DNA from: UBA8337 sp965662725 | Lineage (GTDB): Bacteria > Pseudomonadota > Alphaproteobacteria > RS24 | NCBI GenBank assembly: GCA_965662725.1 | Contig: CBFIIT010000006.1 | Span: 1-63,563 of the forward strand | DNA length: 63,563 nucleotides | Direction of reading: 5' to 3' | The notes under the pieces: generated by a model | What the model was told of the DNA's origin: nothing | Databases searched by the model: none | The model's input: only the letters and a program-made list of their open reading frames with translations | Translations under genes and position numbers: made by a program | Shown: positions 37,366 to 45,691 of the stretch, in pieces | Position numbering within the stretch: position 1 is the stretch's first letter | Layout of the letters: each line of letters starts with the position of its first letter

Positions 37366-38448
37366 CTATCCATCTTCCGTTGTCAGTAAATAGCTTATGG
37401 ATAATAGCAAGGCAATAAGCGCCGGTATCCAGCTGGCCAATATCGCCGGCATATAATTCAACTCGCCCATCAAAATTGAGAAATCATTGAATAAAAACAG
37501 GATAAAACCGCACAGAACAGACATGCCAAGCGTTTGGCCGGTGGTGAACATGCGACCTGTCGGTAATGAGAAACACGCCGCCACCATGACCATGGCCATT
37601 AATAAAACCGGCAATGCCAAAAGTGATTGAAACCGAACCTGGTGGCGCGTCACATCAATACCTGTTCTACCGGCATTGGAAATATAATTCGGCAATTGCC
37701 AAATATTGATTATGCGGGCGGATATAAATGTATCTTCCAAATTTTTCGATTTCAGACTGGTCGGCAAACTCAATTCGCTCTCCTGTTGCGGCAGCTCATT
37801 GCCGCGATAAACAGTGGCCTCCGAAAGTTTGAGCGTGCCATCGGCCACTTGTCCTGACGGTGCGGTGACACGACGCTGATAAAGGCCGCTCTTATCGAGC
37901 AGCATAATATCCAAATTCAACAATTGCCCGGTTGCTTCATCAATCATTTCAGCGCGGCTGACATAACTGCCATTCTCCGTGACTTCTCGGAACCAAATGC
38001 CACCGGTTGAAAAACTGAGACCGGTTTTGCGCGAAGTCAATTCTGCTTGCCGCTCGGAAAATTGATTTTGCAATTGCGCACCGATCGGCTCGACCAGCAA
38101 AATAATTACTGTCGAGAAAATAAAGGTGAATGCGAGTAGCGGGCGAAGAAATTGCCAAACCGAAAGACCGGCTGCGCGAATGATTGCCAATTCTTGCGCT
38201 TGGCTGAGGCGCAACAGGCAAAACACTGTGCCGAATAGAAATATAAACGGCAGAAAATCCATCAATAAAAGCGGCAGCCGATAGAGGGTAAAAATGAAAG
38301 CCGTTCCGGCCCCCAATTCAAATCGATTGGTGAAGCGCAGCATTTCAAGAAAATCACCCAGCATGGCGACTGTGCCGAAGCCGAGTGTGACAATCAGCAG
38401 CCAGACGAAAAACCGCCGGATGAGATATCGGTTAAGACGCCCGATCAT
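37366..38448 (-). CDS. lptG: LPS export system permease LptG
   Basis: One of two inner-membrane permeases of the LptB2FG transporter, which extracts lipopolysaccharide and passes it to LptC. 360 residues. Three N-terminal membrane helices (about 10-125) and three C-terminal helices (about 270-355) flank a large periplasmic beta-jellyroll. The coupling segment ELAIIRAAGLSVWQFLRPLL is typical. It overlaps lptF by four bases. LptB, LptC and LptD are not in this window. Confidence 0.93.
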   Translation of the reverse strand: MIGRLNRYLIRRFFVWLLIVTLGFGTVAMLGDFLEMLRFTNRFELGAGTAFIFTLYRLPLLLMDFLPFIFLFGTVFCLLRLSQAQELAIIRAAGLSVWQFLRPLLAFTFIFSTVIILLVEPIGAQLQNQFSERQAELTSRKTGLSFSTGGIWFREVTENGSYVSRAEMIDEATGQLLNLDIMLLDKSGLYQRRVTAPSGQVADGTLKLSEATVYRGNELPQQESELSLPTSLKSKNLEDTFISARIINIWQLPNYISNAGRTGIDVTRHQVRFQSLLALPVLLMAMVMVAACFSLPTGRMFTTGQTLGMSVLCGFILFLFNDFSILMGELNYMPAILASWIPALIALLLSISYLLTTEDG

Positions 38449-39557
38449 GCGGCGCGCCCGGTCAGGCGGCGAACGAAATCAGGGTCGTTTTGCCGTTGGA
38501 TAAAGCCCATAAGCCCCAGCATGAAAAGCATTGGCCAGATAAAAATAATCGCCGGGTTGTTTTCTTCCACTGCGATGTCAGCCAAGGCAATGACGCCGAT
38601 TTGAAAAACAATGGCAAGCAATATGGCGGCCATAATGCGCTGGCCATAACCGCTTCGACTGATGCCGCCGGCGGTGATAACCGCAAAGCTGATAAGCATG
38701 AAGACAAACGGCGCAGCCAGATTGGAAATCAATTCCAGCCCGCGCCCGCGCATCCGGTCGATACGTTTTTGATGCGTTACGCCATGCGCTGCAGGGGCAA
38801 GCAATTGGTGGATCATCATATGATTGCGATTAAACAATATTTTGGTGGCCACTTCGGGCGGCGCTTCGTTGAGCGGCAATGTATAGCGGTCAAAACTGAC
38901 CAATTGGCGTTGCCCATTATCGGCGGTTACGTGCTGGCTGCCGTTTTCCAGAATGAAATAAGTATCATTGCCACGGTTTTGAATGGCCGCCCGTTTGGCT
39001 AAATAGACCACCGGCTGGTTCGGTTTGGCGATGTCATAAATCATCAAATCAAGCCATTTGCCATCGCGGTCTTGGCCACTGGTAAAAGCGGTCATGCCGG
39101 GCTTTAAATCTTTAAAGGCACCGGGCTGTAATTCGGATAATGCCAGTCGCGTGCCGCTTTCGGTTGAGCTTAATTTCAGCGTCTTCATTGCAATCGGTGA
39201 AATATAAAATGCCAGCAGCGCTTGCAGCAGCATCACGACAAAACCGAGTAATAGCATTGGCCGCAAAACACGAAGCGGGCTAAGACCGGCAGCGGTGAAA
39301 GCAAAATATTCATAATCTTGTAATAGCCGCACCATTTGCGAGATGACGGTAATCAGCAGGGCCGGCGCGAGGGTGAAAGTCAGCACGCGCGGTAAAACCA
39401 GTGCCGATAACATTAGCGTATCAAGCGGCGATGCCCCCGAAGTCAGGGCCTTATCAATCAGATTGAGTGCCTGCACGAGCCAAATCACGCCGGATAAAAC
39501 AAGCGTTAGAGCAAGCTGGCCTTTCAGCAGGCGCATAAAAAGATAGCGGTCAAGCAT
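38445..39557 (-). CDS. lptF: LPS export system permease LptF
   Basis: The partner permease of LptG. 370 residues with the same six-helix plus jellyroll layout. The N-terminus MLDRYLFMRLLKGQLALTL and the segment EYFAFTAAGLSPLRVLRPML mark the family. The C-terminal helices lie around residues 280-360. It is first in a minus-strand series lptF-lptG-mutA-mcmA, with gaps of -4, 24 and 4 bases, so all four genes may be on one mRNA. Divergent from the acyl-CoA dehydrogenase gene at 39680. Confidence 0.93.
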   Translation of the reverse strand: MLDRYLFMRLLKGQLALTLVLSGVIWLVQALNLIDKALTSGASPLDTLMLSALVLPRVLTFTLAPALLITVISQMVRLLQDYEYFAFTAAGLSPLRVLRPMLLLGFVVMLLQALLAFYISPIAMKTLKLSSTESGTRLALSELQPGAFKDLKPGMTAFTSGQDRDGKWLDLMIYDIAKPNQPVVYLAKRAAIQNRGNDTYFILENGSQHVTADNGQRQLVSFDRYTLPLNEAPPEVATKILFNRNHMMIHQLLAPAAHGVTHQKRIDRMRGRGLELISNLAAPFVFMLISFAVITAGGISRSGYGQRIMAAILLAIVFQIGVIALADIAVEENNPAIIFIWPMLFMLGLMGFIQRQNDPDFVRRLTGRAA

Positions 39558-39679
39558 GGGCCGACAATATCAGTGCTTTGCGTCGCTGACCAATAGAATT
39601 GCAAAGCTGTCGCAGTCTGCATTATCGGTTTGCGCTGGATTTGCCGATTGCCTAAGATTTCAGCCAAAGGGAGAGCAAA

Positions 39680-40888
39680 ATGGATTTGAATTTCACGCAG
39701 GAATATGAAGATTTCCGCGCCGAAGTGCGGCAGTTTCTCGACGACCATAAAGACATTGCACCGGCGCAAGGCGACCGTTCCGTGCGCAGTGAAAAGCGTC
39801 TTGCTTGGCAAAAAACGCTTTTGCAGCACGGCTATGCGGCGCGCACGCACCCTAAGGAGTATGGCGGTTTCGGTGCCGAGCCGGACGCGCTGAAAGCGCG
39901 CATTATTGCCGAAGAATTCAGTCGTGCGAAAATGCCGGGCGGCATTGCCGGTCAGGGCATTAACATGTTGGTACCGACTTTGCTGGAGCTTGGCACAGAA
40001 GAGCAAAAGCAAAAATATATCGAGCCGACTTTGCGCGGCGAAATGGTCTGGTGCCAAGGCTATTCAGAGCCGGGTGCCGGGTCTGACCTCGCTTCCTTGC
40101 GCACATCGGCTATCGTCGATGGCGATGAATTTGTCATTAACGGCCAGAAGATTTGGACCTCAACGGCGCAGTTTGCCGATATGATGTTCTGCCTTGTGCG
40201 CACCGAGCCGGAAGCCAAAAAGCACCATGGCATCAGTTATATTCTCATCGATATGAAGACGCCGGGCATTGAAGTGCGCCCGCTTATGACCATGACCGGC
40301 TTTGCCGAGTTCAACGAAGTTTTCTTCACTGATGTACGCGTGCCGGTGACATCGATTGTCGGCAATCGCGGCGAAGGCTGGATGGTGGCCAATGCAACGC
40401 TGACGCATGAGCGCGGTATGTTGGGCGACCCGGATGCGGCTTTGTCGCGCCTTCGCTCAGTCGCTGACATTATGCAACAAGAGCAGGTGGATGGCGAAAG
40501 CTTGATGGATAATCAAGTGTTTCGCGACCGCTTGCTGCAATTGCAAGCCGAAGCTTATGCGATGAAAATGAACGGCATGCGCCTGACCACGGCGGCCAGT
40601 GAAAAGAAATCTGCCGGCATGGCGGGGCTTCTGGTCAAATTGCAGGGCTGCGAGTTGAACCATCAAATTGCCGAACTGGCGATTGATGTGATGGGCGAAT
40701 ACGGCATGCTGCTGCATGATAGCCCGTTTGCGCGCGATAAAGGCTTTTGGCAAACCGCCTATATGTTTGACCTTGGGCTGATTATCGGCGGCGGCTCGGC
40801 GCAAATCCAAAAGAATATTATTTCCGAGCGTGGTCTCGGCTTGCCGCGCGAGCCGAAGCCTGCGCCGAATTCTTTTAAAGCCAATTAG
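39680..40888 (+). CDS. Acyl-CoA dehydrogenase, large-subunit type
   Basis: An FAD enzyme that desaturates an acyl-CoA. 402 residues: helical N-terminal domain (1-120), beta domain with CQGYSEPGAGSDLASLRT and INGQKIWTSTAQFADMM (about 125-235), and C-terminal helical domain. The gene is followed at 8 bases by a second, more divergent dehydrogenase gene. Such pairs usually form alpha2beta2 heterotetramers, as in pimeloyl-CoA or steroid side-chain dehydrogenases. The substrate is unknown; the pair suggests a bulky or dicarboxylic acyl chain (inference). GGGAGAG precedes the ATG. Confidence 0.9.
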   Translation: MDLNFTQEYEDFRAEVRQFLDDHKDIAPAQGDRSVRSEKRLAWQKTLLQHGYAARTHPKEYGGFGAEPDALKARIIAEEFSRAKMPGGIAGQGINMLVPTLLELGTEEQKQKYIEPTLRGEMVWCQGYSEPGAGSDLASLRTSAIVDGDEFVINGQKIWTSTAQFADMMFCLVRTEPEAKKHHGISYILIDMKTPGIEVRPLMTMTGFAEFNEVFFTDVRVPVTSIVGNRGEGWMVANATLTHERGMLGDPDAALSRLRSVADIMQQEQVDGESLMDNQVFRDRLLQLQAEAYAMKMNGMRLTTAASEKKSAGMAGLLVKLQGCELNHQIAELAIDVMGEYGMLLHDSPFARDKGFWQTAYMFDLGLIIGGGSAQIQKNIISERGLGLPREPKPAPNSFKAN

Positions 40889-40896
40889 GAGCCATC

Positions 40897-41982
40897 ATGT
40901 ATTTCGGACTGAATGAAGACCAAACCATGCTGCAAGACTCTGTGCGGCGTTATCTTGAAACCGCTTCTGAGTTGGAAAATGTGCGCGGCTTTGCGGAGGC
41001 TGATGAGGGAGGCGATAATGCCCTCGCAGATGAGTTGCAAAACGGCTTGATGGAATTGGGTGTGCCGTTTGTGCTGATGCCCGAAGAGCAGGGCGGACTA
41101 GGTATGGGCGTGCTGGAAGCGGCGCTGATACAAGAACAGCTTGGACGCCATGTCGCGCCGTCGGGTTTCACCGCCGCTTATGGCATGGCGGTTATCGGCC
41201 TCACGCAAGCGGGCGATAGTGATTGGCTTGGTCGCATCGCTTCCGGCGAAGTGGTGATGGGCGTCGGCTTGACAGAAGCTGTTGGCGGTCGCGAGGGGGC
41301 AGGGCTGACTTTGTCGGGCGATAAGGTCTCAGGTCGTGCCACTTTTGTTATCGGCGCAGAAACCGCAACGCATTTTCTGCTGACCACAGGCGAGCAGCTT
41401 ATTATCGTGGAGCGCGGCGCAAGCGGTGTCGGCGAAACCGCTTTGACAATGATTGATAAAACCCGCCATGCGGTGACGCTTGATTTGGATGGCGCAGCGG
41501 CCAGCGTCGTGGCCGGAAATAATCATGCCGATGCACAAGCCAAAATGATTGATGGCGGGCGCGTATTATTGGCTGCCGATACGCTTGGTGCGGCTGAGAT
41601 GATGCTCGAAAAAGCCATCGACTACGCCAAAGACCGTGAGCAGTTTAATCGGCCTATCGGCTCGTTTCAGGCGGTTAAACATATGTGTGCCGAAATGGCT
41701 GCCAAGCTGGAGCCATGCCGTTCATTGGTCTGGTATGCCGCCTATGCGCAAGACAATGTGCCGGATGAAGCGGCGCTGACCTCGCGTTTGGCGAAGTCGC
41801 ATTTGGCTGAAGTCGGCAAGTTTGTCGCCCGCACGTCAACCGAAGTGCATGGCGGTATGGGTTTTACCGATTTGCTGGGCCTGCATTACTGGTTCAAACG
41901 CATCGGTGCCAACCGCCAATTGCTGGGCGGCCCACAAACCGTGCGCGAGGAAGCGGCGAAACTGCAGGGTTATGTGGGCTAG
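40897..41982 (+). CDS. Acyl-CoA dehydrogenase, small/divergent subunit type
   Basis: 361 residues of the acyl-CoA dehydrogenase fold, shorter than its neighbour. The middle beta domain is reduced and lacks the usual SEPxAGSD box; around residues 125-140 it reads GLTEAVGGREGAG instead. The C-terminal domain keeps REQFNRPIGSFQAVKH and EVHGGMGFTDLLGLHYWFKR. The subfamily match is to the second subunit of heterotetrameric dehydrogenases. Translation is likely coupled to the upstream gene. Confidence 0.87.
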   Translation: MYFGLNEDQTMLQDSVRRYLETASELENVRGFAEADEGGDNALADELQNGLMELGVPFVLMPEEQGGLGMGVLEAALIQEQLGRHVAPSGFTAAYGMAVIGLTQAGDSDWLGRIASGEVVMGVGLTEAVGGREGAGLTLSGDKVSGRATFVIGAETATHFLLTTGEQLIIVERGASGVGETALTMIDKTRHAVTLDLDGAAASVVAGNNHADAQAKMIDGGRVLLAADTLGAAEMMLEKAIDYAKDREQFNRPIGSFQAVKHMCAEMAAKLEPCRSLVWYAAYAQDNVPDEAALTSRLAKSHLAEVGKFVARTSTEVHGGMGFTDLLGLHYWFKRIGANRQLLGGPQTVREEAAKLQGYVG

Positions 41983-42999
41983 CTATTCAGCCGCCATTTG
42001 CTGCCGTGGGAAGCGGATATAGTGATTGACCATCATGGTGGCGAAAGCCGTCGGGTCGGGGCGCTCGCCGGTCAGCACGCCTTGCGCGCGCAAATCATCT
42101 TCCAAACGATTGAGGATGAACTCGATTGACAAGTCATCGCTGCCAGTACGCCACAGCGTTTCTTCTTCCTCGTTTTTAAAGCAATAGCCTTTCCAAGAAA
42201 TGGAATAGCGCAACTCTGACCAATCATAATCGCCCAGCACTTCGTCTTCATGGCGCAACTGCCAATGGTCATTGTCCATGAAATGCAGTCGCGCGCTTTT
42301 ATTGATCAGCGGAATATCAGGCTTGGTTTCATAAACCCGCTCAACGCCGTGAAAAACCGAATCCGTATCAATCACAATCGCTGAATTATGGTCAGACTGA
42401 ATGGCTTCTGCTTTGCCGTCCGGCCCTTCCGGATAAAACGCAAATGCGCCGCCTTTTGATTTGCCAAACCAGGACACGCAAGTGGTGATGGGGATGCGCC
42501 ATTCATCAAATAAGCCGCTATGCAGCATGGTGACCAGCAGCCATTGCGGCGTCACTTTGCGATTGGCACCGCGAAATTCCGGCACATCCGTATGCACAGC
42601 AAGCTCTTGGCCGGGGATGAGGATGTTGGCGAAAATAATCGCCGGAACAATGCGCTCGACACCGGAGATTTTACGCGCTGTTTCGGCCAAAGCCGGATGG
42701 TTCATAAACGGCTCAACGCCCGGCGCTTTCACTTCATCGCCATACGCATAAGTTTCGCGGAAATAATTGGTGCGTGCGGCGGCGGTTTTGACATCTTCTT
42801 GATTTTCACTGCCATCAATGCCGTGCGCGATATAGTTAAACGCGGCATCAAAGCGTTGCGGCAATTCTTCGCCAATGCCGTCATTTTCCGCTTCATTGGC
42901 ATAGGGGCCGAAGCTGCCGAAATTTTCTGCCAGACGCAGCATGGTCTCCGCGTCGTCAGCAGTCAGAAACGGGTTCAAATGATTATAATGCGCGCGCAT
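41983..42999 (-). CDS. Uncharacterised protein with an HxD...H metal-binding pattern (possible Fe(II)/2-oxoglutarate oxygenase)
   Basis: 338 residues, soluble, no signal peptide. I do not recognise a named family. The centre carries GQELAVHTDVPEFRG with H136 and D138, then H217 in DSVFHGVERV and R237 in KSARLHF. This is the order and spacing of the iron triad and 2-oxoglutarate arginine in double-stranded beta-helix oxygenases. The region between is beta-rich, and the C-terminal 100 residues are mostly helical and acidic. It converges head-on with the dehydrogenase pair, with no gap between the stops. Oxygenase function is inferred from motif geometry only; a non-catalytic cupin is the main alternative. 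Confidence 0.6.
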   Translation of the reverse strand: MRAHYNHLNPFLTADDAETMLRLAENFGSFGPYANEAENDGIGEELPQRFDAAFNYIAHGIDGSENQEDVKTAAARTNYFRETYAYGDEVKAPGVEPFMNHPALAETARKISGVERIVPAIIFANILIPGQELAVHTDVPEFRGANRKVTPQWLLVTMLHSGLFDEWRIPITTCVSWFGKSKGGAFAFYPEGPDGKAEAIQSDHNSAIVIDTDSVFHGVERVYETKPDIPLINKSARLHFMDNDHWQLRHEDEVLGDYDWSELRYSISWKGYCFKNEEEETLWRTGSDDLSIEFILNRLEDDLRAQGVLTGERPDPTAFATMMVNHYIRFPRQQMAAE

Positions 43000-43071
43000 G
43001 CAAACTCTCCCTCAAAATCGCTTTAGAGTTTGCGGCAAAATCATCGCTTCGGTCAAGCGGCATAAAAAGGC

Positions 43072-43105
43072 CAATAAAAAAGGGCGATGCCGAAGCACCG
43101 CCCTT
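43072..43105 (-). terminator. Rho-independent terminator of the thiolase gene
   Basis: On the minus strand, AAGGGCG and CGCCCTT arms enclose a TTCG-type loop and are followed by TTTTTATT. It lies 22 bases after the thiolase stop. Confidence 0.85.
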
Positions 43106-43127
43106 AAAGCAAATTATGAAAGCGTGA

Positions 43128-44363
43128 TTAGACGCGTTCGATAACAATCGCCGGTGCCATGCCGCCTGCGGCGCACATGGTAACCAGACCGAATTGCTTG
43201 TCTTGGCGTTCCAGCTCATCCAGCATGGTGCCGACCAGAATAGAACCGGTCGCGCCAATCGGGTGACCCAATGCCATTGCGCCGCCATTCACATTGATAC
43301 GTTCGCGGTCAATATCGAGGTCGCGGATGAACTTTTCAGTGACCACTGAGAAAGCTTCATTGACTTCAAACAAGTCGATATCGGCAATTGTCAGACCGGC
43401 TTTTTCGAGAACTTTTTTGGCCGCCGGCACCGGTGCGTTCAGCATCAGTGTCGGGCTGTCGCCCATATTGGCAATCGCACGAACCTTGGCACGTGCTTTC
43501 AGGCCATTGGCCTTGGCATAATCTTCAGAGGCCAGCAGCAAAGCGGCCGCACCGTCAACAACACCTGACGAGTTACCTGCATGGTGGACGTGATTGATTT
43601 CCAAATCCGGATAGGCTTGCGCCACCAGTTTACGGAAAGTTGTGCCGTCTTCATCAAGCGGAATATCGGCCAGCTTGGCAAAGCTCGGCTCCAATGAAGC
43701 AAGGCTTTCCGGTGTTGTTTGCGGACGCGGAAACTCTTCCTTATCGAGGGCCAGCGAACCGTCTTCTTTGTGTACCGGCACTAATGATTTGTCGAAGCGA
43801 CCTTCGTTAATTGCGCGCTCGGCATTTTGCTGGCTGACATAAGCCAGCGCATCGACGGCTTCACGGTCAATGCCTTCCAGCGTGGCAATCGCATCGGCGC
43901 AAACGCCTTGGTGCGGCTGCGGGTGCACTTCGCGCAAGCGTGTATTACCGCTATCGAGGAAAGGCGAGTCAGATTTGGCGTCTGTACCGAAGCGCGACAT
44001 CATTTCGGTGCCACCGGCAATTGTCATATCTTCCATGCCGGACATGATATTGGTTGCGGCGATATTGACGGAGGTAATGCCTGAACCGCAAAAACGGTCA
44101 AGGGTCATCGCGCTGGAGCGCACATCATAACCGGCATCAAGCGCGGCCATGCGGCCAAGGTCGCCGCCTTGCGTGCCGCGCTGCGCGCTGGTGCCCCAAA
44201 TAATATCGTCAACTTCCGCCGTATTGATTTTATTGCGCTCGGCCAATGCTTTCAGCACAGTGGCGCCAAGATGTTGCGGATGAATTTCAGTCAGGGCGCC
44301 TTTGCCCGGTTTGCCAATGCCACGCGGTGTGCGGCAAGCATCAATAATATAAGCGTCGGTCAT
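43128..44363 (-). CDS. Acetyl-CoA C-acyltransferase (thiolase)
   Basis: 411 residues of a biosynthetic/degradative thiolase. The acylated cysteine lies in DRFCGSGITSVNIAA (about residue 90). The second active-site region is NVNGGAMALGHPIGATG and the C-terminal catalytic cysteine is in CAAGGMAPAIVIERV. It cleaves 3-ketoacyl-CoA or condenses acetyl-CoA; the direction cannot be told. It is divergent from a third acyl-CoA dehydrogenase and lies in a cluster of beta-oxidation-type genes, which favours degradation. Confidence 0.93.
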   Translation of the reverse strand: MTDAYIIDACRTPRGIGKPGKGALTEIHPQHLGATVLKALAERNKINTAEVDDIIWGTSAQRGTQGGDLGRMAALDAGYDVRSSAMTLDRFCGSGITSVNIAATNIMSGMEDMTIAGGTEMMSRFGTDAKSDSPFLDSGNTRLREVHPQPHQGVCADAIATLEGIDREAVDALAYVSQQNAERAINEGRFDKSLVPVHKEDGSLALDKEEFPRPQTTPESLASLEPSFAKLADIPLDEDGTTFRKLVAQAYPDLEINHVHHAGNSSGVVDGAAALLLASEDYAKANGLKARAKVRAIANMGDSPTLMLNAPVPAAKKVLEKAGLTIADIDLFEVNEAFSVVTEKFIRDLDIDRERINVNGGAMALGHPIGATGSILVGTMLDELERQDKQFGLVTMCAAGGMAPAIVIERV

Positions 44364-44514
44364 ATCTCACTCCCAAATTTCAAATAGCTTGGCTTAACTT
44401 GTCTCGAAAACAGGCCGAAATCAAGTTCCTTGATGCGGCGCCTTTGAGAGTAGGGCAATCCGCCGCTGGACGGGCGGCGAGCAGCTTTCTATAAAAGAAC
44501 CAGGGAGAGATAGC

Positions 44515-45675
44515 ATGGATTTTCAACTGACAGATGCGCAGCGTGAATTGCGCGATGCGGCGCGTAAATTTGCTCGCGCTGAAATGCCTGATGTGGCGAG
44601 CTATTGCGAACAGACCGGTCATCCGGTGAAATCCGATATGCTGAAAAAGCTCGGTGATATGGGTTTCCTCGGCATTAATATTCCGGAAAACCTTGGCGGC
44701 ATGGGGCTTGGCAATTTGGAAGCATTATTGGTGCTGGAAGAATTTGCCAAAATCTCTTCGGCCTCGGCCTTTCCGCTGTTTGAGGCAAATGTGGGGCCGG
44801 TGCATGCGCTGGTGCATTTCGCTTCTGACAAGCTGAAGCAGGAAATCGTGCCGCAAGTTTGCAAGGGCGAAATGGTGCTGGCGGTCTCCATGTCTGAGCC
44901 GCAAGCGGGCAGTGCGCTGACCGATTTGACGACCAAGGGCGAGATTAAAGACGGCAAAGTAACCTTGAATGGCCAAAAGCGCTGGTGTTCCGGTGGCGGC
45001 CATTCTGACGGCTATTTGGTGTATTGCCGCCTGTCAGACGACCCCGGCGCAAAAGGCATTGGTGCGGTGTTTGTGCATAAAGACACGCCGGGTTTGAGCT
45101 TTGGCAAACAAGAAGAATTAATGGGTTTTCGCGGCGTGCCGTCCGCCGATATTTTTCTCGATAATGTCACCGTGCCTGAAGACAATGTTGTGGTGCCGGC
45201 CGGTGGCTTTCGCAAGTTGATGGAGGCGTTTGATTTGGAACGTTGCGGCAATGCTACCATGGCTTTGGGGCAGGCCTCCGGCGCGCTGGAAGATGTGTTG
45301 GAATATGTGCAAGAGCGCAAACAATTCGGCAAAGAACTGGTCGATTTCCAAGGCGTGCAAATCAAGCTGGCGGAAATGCAAATGAAAGTTGAAGCGGCGC
45401 GGCTGCTTATTCATCGCGCTGCGGTAAACGCGGAAGACGGCTTGCCGAGCGTTATCGACAGTTCGGTCGGCAAATGCTTTTCCAATGAAATGTGCCGTGA
45501 GGTAACCGGTGCCGCTGTGCAGCTCATGGGCGGCTATGGCTATTCGCGTGATTATCCGATGGAGCGGCGAATGCGCGATGCATGGGGCTGGGGCATTGCC
45601 GGCGGGGCGATTGATATTCAAAAAACCAATATCGCCGCCGCCATGATAGGCCGCCGCTTCGATCAGCGACGCTAA
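44515..45675 (+). CDS. Acyl-CoA dehydrogenase
   Basis: 386 residues, all three dehydrogenase domains intact. The beta domain has VSMSEPQAGSALTDLTT and LNGQKRWCSGGGHSDGYL; the C-terminal domain has VQERKQFGKELVDFQGVQ and GGYGYSRDYPMERRMRDAW. The closing motif differs from the usual R-D-A-R-V-x-x-I-Y-E-G: here it is RDAWGWGIAGGAIDIQ, as in several alphaproteobacterial homologues. A ribosome site (GGGAGAG) precedes it. Substrate unknown. Confidence 0.92.
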   Translation: MDFQLTDAQRELRDAARKFARAEMPDVASYCEQTGHPVKSDMLKKLGDMGFLGINIPENLGGMGLGNLEALLVLEEFAKISSASAFPLFEANVGPVHALVHFASDKLKQEIVPQVCKGEMVLAVSMSEPQAGSALTDLTTKGEIKDGKVTLNGQKRWCSGGGHSDGYLVYCRLSDDPGAKGIGAVFVHKDTPGLSFGKQEELMGFRGVPSADIFLDNVTVPEDNVVVPAGGFRKLMEAFDLERCGNATMALGQASGALEDVLEYVQERKQFGKELVDFQGVQIKLAEMQMKVEAARLLIHRAAVNAEDGLPSVIDSSVGKCFSNEMCREVTGAAVQLMGGYGYSRDYPMERRMRDAWGWGIAGGAIDIQKTNIAAAMIGRRFDQRR

Positions 45676-45691
45676 GCCGAACGTCAAAAAC

